Origin: Bacteroidota bacterium
GTDB lineage: Bacteria; Bacteroidota; Bacteroidia; Chitinophagales; Chitinophagaceae
DNA: 9,568 nt
Assembly (NCBI GenBank): GCA_005883855.1
Contig: VBAU01000093.1
Span: 1-9,568 of the forward strand
Direction of reading: 5' to 3'
Shown here piece after piece: positions 5,508 through 9,568 of this stretch (its first letter is position 1; every line of letters starts with the position of its first letter). Under the pieces are notes generated by a model, which saw only the letters and a list, made by a program, of their open reading frames with translations, was not told the DNA's origin and searched no databases. Made by a program: the position numbers and the translations under genes.

Positions 5508-8090
5508 ATGAGAATTATTGTCTCGCTGTTGTTCACCGTCCAACTGCTCGCGGCTCACGGCCAAAACAACAAGTCCGCTGTTGATACCTCGGTAAAAGCT
5601 GAAACTACAGCGGTTGATTCGGGGAGAGTGACAAAATCGGCTGGTACCCAATACGCCGCATCAGGTTGGAAAAGGATGTGGTGGGGAGATCACTACCGGA
5701 AAGAGTGGGTGACTCCTGTTTCATTTCCCGTCCTGCACATTTCTACCGCATACGGAGGGTTGAAACCTTTGAAAGCGGGTGGTGGTCACGAAACAAAGAC
5801 GCTTCGGCTGATAAGTTCGGACGGCAAAGAATACGTTCTGAGAACTGTTGATAAAAGTGCTGATGTACTGGTTCCTGATTATTTAAAAGGTACTGCCGTC
5901 AACGATTTGGTAAATGACCAGGTATCGACAGCTAACCCATACAGCCCGCTTGCGATTCCACGTTTAGCAGATGCGCTTCACCTCATGCATGCTAATCCGC
6001 AGATCTATTTCGTAGCGGAGGATCCTTCTTTTGGAGAATTCGGAAGTGTCTTTGCCAATAGGTTATGCATGTTGGAGGAACGCCCGTCTGGTAAGGGGTG
6101 GGAACATTCTGACGCTTTTGGAAATGCAGACGACATTGTCAATACAGATGACCTGTTGGAAAAAGTATTCGCGAGTTCTAAAAACAAAGTGGATCAGCAA
6201 GCTTTTTTAAAAGTGAGACTCTTCGATATGGTCATCAACGATTGGGACCGTCATGAAGATCAGTGGGTGTGGGCGCTCCGCGAGGGAGATAAAGAGAACG
6301 TGTATGTTCCCATTGGAAGAGACAGGGACGAGGCCTTTACCAAAACGGATGGCATTGCCTTATGGGTGTTATGCAGGCCATGGGGTCTTCGTCCGCTTAA
6401 AAATTTTACGCCCACTGTTAAGGATGTAAAAGGCATAAATTTCTCCGGGCGAAACCTGGACCGACAGTTTTTAAATGAAGTGCCGAAAGAACAGTGGACA
6501 AGCACGATCAATGCCATTCAGACCGGTTTGTCCGACCAGGCATTAGAGAACGGTGTTAAAGCAATGCCGCCGGAAGCGAACCAGTTTTCCGGCGAAACCA
6601 TTGTTAAACGTTTAAAGCAAAGAAGAGATAACCTTTCTCATTTCGGAATGAAGTATTATTCTGCACTAGCAAAAAGAGTAACCATAAATGGCTCGGCGAA
6701 AGATGAATCGTTCATCATCGATGTGACTGGCAAGAACGAAGTTTCGATAACCGGTTTTCGTCGATCATCGCAGGATACTTTTTATCACAGGTTGTTCCAC
6801 AAAACGGAAACGAAACAAATTAATATCTACGGGTTGGCCGGAGAAGATCAATTCATCGTAAGAGGAAATGAAAGAAATCCCTTTACTATACGAGTGATCG
6901 GGGGAGATGGAAAAAATGAATACAAAGCTGAAGAGGGTAAAATTTCGGGCAAAAAAGTAAAAGTGTATGACAGTCTGCTAACAGACAAAATTGCCAGGCA
7001 GACTTTTAAAGAAAAAAGGTGGGATACTCTTTACCACTACCGCAGGAACTCTGTAAAATACGATTGGTATATTCCCTTGATCATTCCGGGCTACAATGCA
7101 GACGACGGTTTTAGCATAGGACTTGGCATCCTTTACAGGAAACAAACCTGGGGCAAGCGGCCCTATGGCTGGACCCAACAATTTGTAGTAAACTATGCAA
7201 CGGCTACCCAGGCCGTGGGATTTGAGTATGCAGGTTTGTTCAAACAAGCCTTTGGAAAACTCGATTTTGATTTGAATGCGTTTTTCAAGGGACCGCGTTA
7301 TACCTTCCGGTTCTACGGATTGGGAAATGAAACGGACTTAAACAATCACAATCGTTCCTTCTTCAAAGTAAAAGCAAATGATTTCTATGTAAGTCCCGGA
7401 ATCAGCCGCACGTGGGATAAGACCTATTTCCGATTGGGTCTACAATACGAAGCAGTTGAAGTGCTGGAAGATCCGACGAAGTTTATCAACACTACACCTC
7501 CACCTAATATCGATTCCAGTATTTTCTCTGTTCAACACTTTATCGGCGTGAACGGCAAATGGAATTTCTTCACTGCAAAGGACCTTAGATACCCGACGAG
7601 CGGGTTTCACTTAACTGCTGGATTTTCCTATTTGAACAATGTGGACCAGTCCACGGATCAGCTGAAATTACATGGATCAGTGGGCTTCTATTATACCTTC
7701 TTCAACCGACTCACCTTTGCTCATCGTACGGGTGGAGAAGCAAATTTTGGAAAATATTATTTCTACCATGCTGCGACAATTGGTATGGAACAAACGCTCA
7801 GGGGTTTTTGGAAGAGTCGTTTTACAGGAGAAAACAGCATCTATCAAAACACAGAGCATCGACTTCGTGTAGCTAAACTCAGGGGGTATTACTTAAGAGG
7901 CAAGCTGGGCATTTTCGGTTTTCTCGATGATGGCAGAGTGTGGGTAGACGGAGAACAATCTTCCACGCTACATGTGGGTTATGGAGGAGGAATTTATTAT
8001 GCTCCTTATAACCTGGTATCTCTAAATCTTTTTTACGCAGCATCAAAGGAAACGAGTATGGTTACATTGAGAGCCGGATTCTTCTTTTGA
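5508..8090 (+). CDS. secreted fusion: kinase-like domain plus Omp85/BamA-type outer-membrane barrel
   Basis: A complete 860-residue protein. Residues 1-18 are a signal peptide (MRIIVSLLFTVQLLAAHG). Residues about 80-385 form a globular region with the marks of atypical kinases: a basic strand YVLRTVDK (109-116), an LEERP stretch (189-193), the catalytic-loop-like INDWDRHEDQW (243-253, Asp247) and a metal-site-like PIGRDRDEAF (268-277). Residues about 390-480 look like short beta-repeats (ITGF, INIYGLAGEDQF, RVIGGDG). From about 515 to the end is a membrane barrel with Omp85 hallmarks: DLRYPTSGF (692-700), LRGF (764-767) in the place of the conserved loop-6 VRGF/Y motif, LRGKLGIFGFLDDGRVW (796-812) and a terminal Phe. 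POTRA domains are not apparent. Barrel and location are firm; kinase activity is inference. Automatic annotation would likely say only BamA/TamA family outer membrane protein. Confidence 0.9.
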   Translation: MRIIVSLLFTVQLLAAHGQNNKSAVDTSVKAETTAVDSGRVTKSAGTQYAASGWKRMWWGDHYRKEWVTPVSFPVLHISTAYGGLKPLKAGGGHETKTLRLISSDGKEYVLRTVDKSADVLVPDYLKGTAVNDLVNDQVSTANPYSPLAIPRLADALHLMHANPQIYFVAEDPSFGEFGSVFANRLCMLEERPSGKGWEHSDAFGNADDIVNTDDLLEKVFASSKNKVDQQAFLKVRLFDMVINDWDRHEDQWVWALREGDKENVYVPIGRDRDEAFTKTDGIALWVLCRPWGLRPLKNFTPTVKDVKGINFSGRNLDRQFLNEVPKEQWTSTINAIQTGLSDQALENGVKAMPPEANQFSGETIVKRLKQRRDNLSHFGMKYYSALAKRVTINGSAKDESFIIDVTGKNEVSITGFRRSSQDTFYHRLFHKTETKQINIYGLAGEDQFIVRGNERNPFTIRVIGGDGKNEYKAEEGKISGKKVKVYDSLLTDKIARQTFKEKRWDTLYHYRRNSVKYDWYIPLIIPGYNADDGFSIGLGILYRKQTWGKRPYGWTQQFVVNYATATQAVGFEYAGLFKQAFGKLDFDLNAFFKGPRYTFRFYGLGNETDLNNHNRSFFKVKANDFYVSPGISRTWDKTYFRLGLQYEAVEVLEDPTKFINTTPPPNIDSSIFSVQHFIGVNGKWNFFTAKDLRYPTSGFHLTAGFSYLNNVDQSTDQLKLHGSVGFYYTFFNRLTFAHRTGGEANFGKYYFYHAATIGMEQTLRGFWKSRFTGENSIYQNTEHRLRVAKLRGYYLRGKLGIFGFLDDGRVWVDGEQSSTLHVGYGGGIYYAPYNLVSLNLFYAASKETSMVTLRAGFFF

Positions 8091-8129
8091 TTCAGGGTTG
8101 AAAGACCCAGATTCAAAATGAAACAGTTG

Positions 8130-8143
8130 GGCGGGGCGCCGCC
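8130..8143. other. short GC hairpin between convergent genes
   Basis: GGCGG and CCGCC enclose a 4-base loop (GGCG), 40 bp after the fusion-gene stop. It is not followed by a T tract on either strand, so it is not a standard intrinsic terminator, but it may contribute to transcript ends for the two convergent genes. Confidence 0.3.
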
Positions 8144-8158
8144 TATCGGACGCTTGGT

Positions 8159-8234
8159 GAACCCATAAGGTATTGGCGAACCTATAAGGTGCTGCTGAAC
8201 CTATAAGGTGTGGGCGAACCTCTAAGTTGTTGGC
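8159..8234. repeat. four 19-bp tandem repeats with internal dyad
   Basis: Four head-to-tail units of exactly 19 bp: GAACCCATAAGGTATTGGC, GAACCTATAAGGTGCTGCT, GAACCTATAAGGTGTGGGC and GAACCTCTAAGTTGTTGGC (starts 8159, 8178, 8197, 8216). The two inner units carry a perfect dyad, ACCTATAAGGT; the outer two have one or more changes in it, as expected when array ends decay. The array fills most of the gap between two convergent stop codons (8090 and 8240) and is not in a coding frame. It may be a minisatellite, a protein-binding array or a transcription-end element. Confidence 0.85.
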
Positions 8235-8239
8235 ACACT

Positions 8240-9568
8240 TTAAAACTGGAGGAAGAACGCAGTTCCCTCTCCTTCCACGGATTGCACGTGGATGTTTCCA
8301 CGATGCAACATCATGATTTGTTTGCAAAGGCTGAGCCCAATGCCACTGCCGTTCTTTTTTGTGCTAAAGAAAGGAACGAATATTTTATCAAGTAGTTCAG
8401 GAGGCATCCCGTTGCCGTTATCGGCAATCTTGATAACGGTTTTGTGATTAGACGCTACATAGGCTGATAAAACAATTTTTGGATTCGGATTGTCCTTTAT
8501 GGCTTCAATCGCATTCACGACAAGATTGATCAGAACTTGTTCAACAAGGTTCGTATCAATTTCCAACTGCAACTCGGTGTCCTTCAAAATTGTTTCGAGG
8601 TCAATATTCTTTTGCTCGAGCGTTGGCTGCATTAATTGTAACAGGTTACCAAACAAATCTCTTACATAAACTCTTTTCAAATTAAGGGTGGTGATCTTAT
8701 TCAGATTGCGATAAGTTTCCGCAAACTTTAGCAGTCCTTCGCTTCTTCGCTTTATGGTATCAATTCCTAACTCGAGATCATCAAGGGAGCCCGCATCATC
8801 GTTAAAAGAACTAACTGTTTGCTGGAGCCGGTGTTTTAAAGTTTCTGCCAAAGAAGAAATGGGTGCGACTGAATTCATGATCTCATGTGTCATCACGCTC
8901 AACAATTTCTGCCATGCTTTAGATTCAGTTTCATCCAGCGCCTCATTTACATTTTGAAAAGCGATTAGCTTGTAAATTTTTCCTTCTGTCTGAAAAGCTG
9001 TCGCCGAAAGCAATATCTTCAAGGAGCTTCTTTCAAAATGCGCGGAAGCTATTTTGTTGGCTCCCGGTTTTAGGTCCATTATATCGTTATACAATCCTTC
9101 ATCCCTCCTGGCCAAAGAATGAATCGTTTTTAAATACGGCACTTGCATCATCCTTTTTAAGGATTCGTTCATCCAAACCACGAGCCCGGTTTTCTCTTCG
9201 TATGAAAGAATGCCGGTGTCAACCAATTCCAATATTTTTTGCAGGTATTGATACTGAGTTTCCTTTTCTTTACTGATCACCTTGAAAGTTGTGTTGATCT
9301 CATTGAAACCCTTGCGCAACGGTTGTAAATCCGTGGGAGCATGTTTTACATCAAAATATCTTGAGAAATCACGATAGTGGACAGATTCGACAAATTCACC
9401 CAGTTCTGCATGCGCCTTTCGCTGAAGGCGAAAAATATCGACCACCTGGTAAATGATAACAGGAACCGCGATGAAGAGATAAACATACCACTGCTTCACC
9501 AAAAGAAAAGAGGAAGTAGAGAGTGTAATAAAAAGCAATAGCACCCTCAACAATATTCGCCATTCAAA
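8240..9568 (-). CDS. membrane sensor histidine kinase, NtrY-like (N-terminus outside window)
   Basis: The frame is open to the window edge: the codons before the TTG at 9553 read FEWRI and continue the protein, so the true start is beyond 9568. Numbering from that TTG, two membrane helices lie at about 2-19 and 22-41 with almost no periplasmic part between them. A PAS-like region follows (about 100-205), then the HisKA H-box MTHEIMNSVAPI with His223, the N-box NLVVNAIEAI (343-352), the G1 box ADNGNGM (377-383), the F-box FVPFFSTK (392-399) and the G2 box GSGIGLSLC (402-410). All ATP-binding motifs are intact, so it should autophosphorylate His223. Such kinases in Bacteroidota usually pair with a sigma-54-type response regulator, which would lie outside this window. 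No clear HAMP domain is seen. Confidence 0.93.
   Translation of the reverse strand, partial: FEWRILLRVLLLFITLSTSSFLLVKQWYVYLFIAVPVIIYQVVDIFRLQRKAHAELGEFVESVHYRDFSRYFDVKHAPTDLQPLRKGFNEINTTFKVISKEKETQYQYLQKILELVDTGILSYEEKTGLVVWMNESLKRMMQVPYLKTIHSLARRDEGLYNDIMDLKPGANKIASAHFERSSLKILLSATAFQTEGKIYKLIAFQNVNEALDETESKAWQKLLSVMTHEIMNSVAPISSLAETLKHRLQQTVSSFNDDAGSLDDLELGIDTIKRRSEGLLKFAETYRNLNKITTLNLKRVYVRDLFGNLLQLMQPTLEQKNIDLETILKDTELQLEIDTNLVEQVLINLVVNAIEAIKDNPNPKIVLSAYVASNHKTVIKIADNGNGMPPELLDKIFVPFFSTKKNGSGIGLSLCKQIMMLHRGNIHVQSVEGEGTAFFLQF

Noticed and set aside
8095..8108. GGGT/ACCC hairpin just after the Omp85-fusion stop codon
   Set aside because: Only four base pairs with a 6-nt loop and no T tract; too weak to call a terminator.
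8159..8234. CRISPR array
   Set aside because: The units are contiguous 19-mers without spacers of the required length, and there are no cas genes in the window.
8240..9553. Complete histidine kinase starting at TTG 9553
   Set aside because: The frame continues open to the window edge with plausible residues (FEWRI) before the first membrane helix, so the gene is treated as partial.

Overview
This window looks like chromosomal DNA from a member of the Bacteroidota; the genus cannot be fixed from it. The reasons are two matches to the phylum's TAnnTTTG -7 promoter element, the lack of Shine-Dalgarno sequences before the start codons, a serine tRNA without an encoded CCA, and the protein types (an Omp85 barrel fused to a large N-terminal domain, an NtrY-like kinase, a small cytoplasmic DsbA).

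Left part (1-1313, + strand): the 3' end of one alpha/beta hydrolase gene, cut by the window edge, then a complete second alpha/beta hydrolase with an Asp nucleophile 7 bp downstream. They converge on the next block.

Middle part (1346-4926, all on the - strand, visibly AT-richer): read in the direction of transcription it holds an AraC-family regulator, a one-Cys peroxiredoxin, a signal-less DsbA-like oxidoreductase, a Ser-nucleophile alpha/beta hydrolase and a small cytoplasmic protein that resembles the APCDD1 domain. A 47-bp sequence occurs twice, upstream of the peroxiredoxin and upstream of the hydrolase. Each copy contains two half-sites exactly 21 bp apart, the pattern expected of an AraC-family operator, and one copy lies inside the last codons of the regulator gene. 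I infer a small regulon in which the AraC-like protein controls a thiol-redox pair and a hydrolase pair, possibly a response to electrophilic or oxidative compounds.

Centre (4927-5507): a tRNA-Ser(GGA) on the - strand with a cluster of GC-rich nested palindromes starting at its 3' end, then the leader of the next gene with a candidate promoter and a short imperfect direct repeat.

Right part (5508-9568): an 860-residue secreted protein whose C-terminal half is an Omp85/BamA-type outer-membrane barrel and whose N-terminal half carries motifs like those of atypical protein kinases of the HipA/FAM20/CotH type. It converges on a membrane sensor histidine kinase whose N-terminus lies outside the window. 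Between them sits an array of four 19-bp tandem repeats, each with an internal dyad.

The most notable items are the kinase-like/Omp85 fusion, the paired AraC operators, the 19-bp tandem array and the bacterial APCDD1-like protein.
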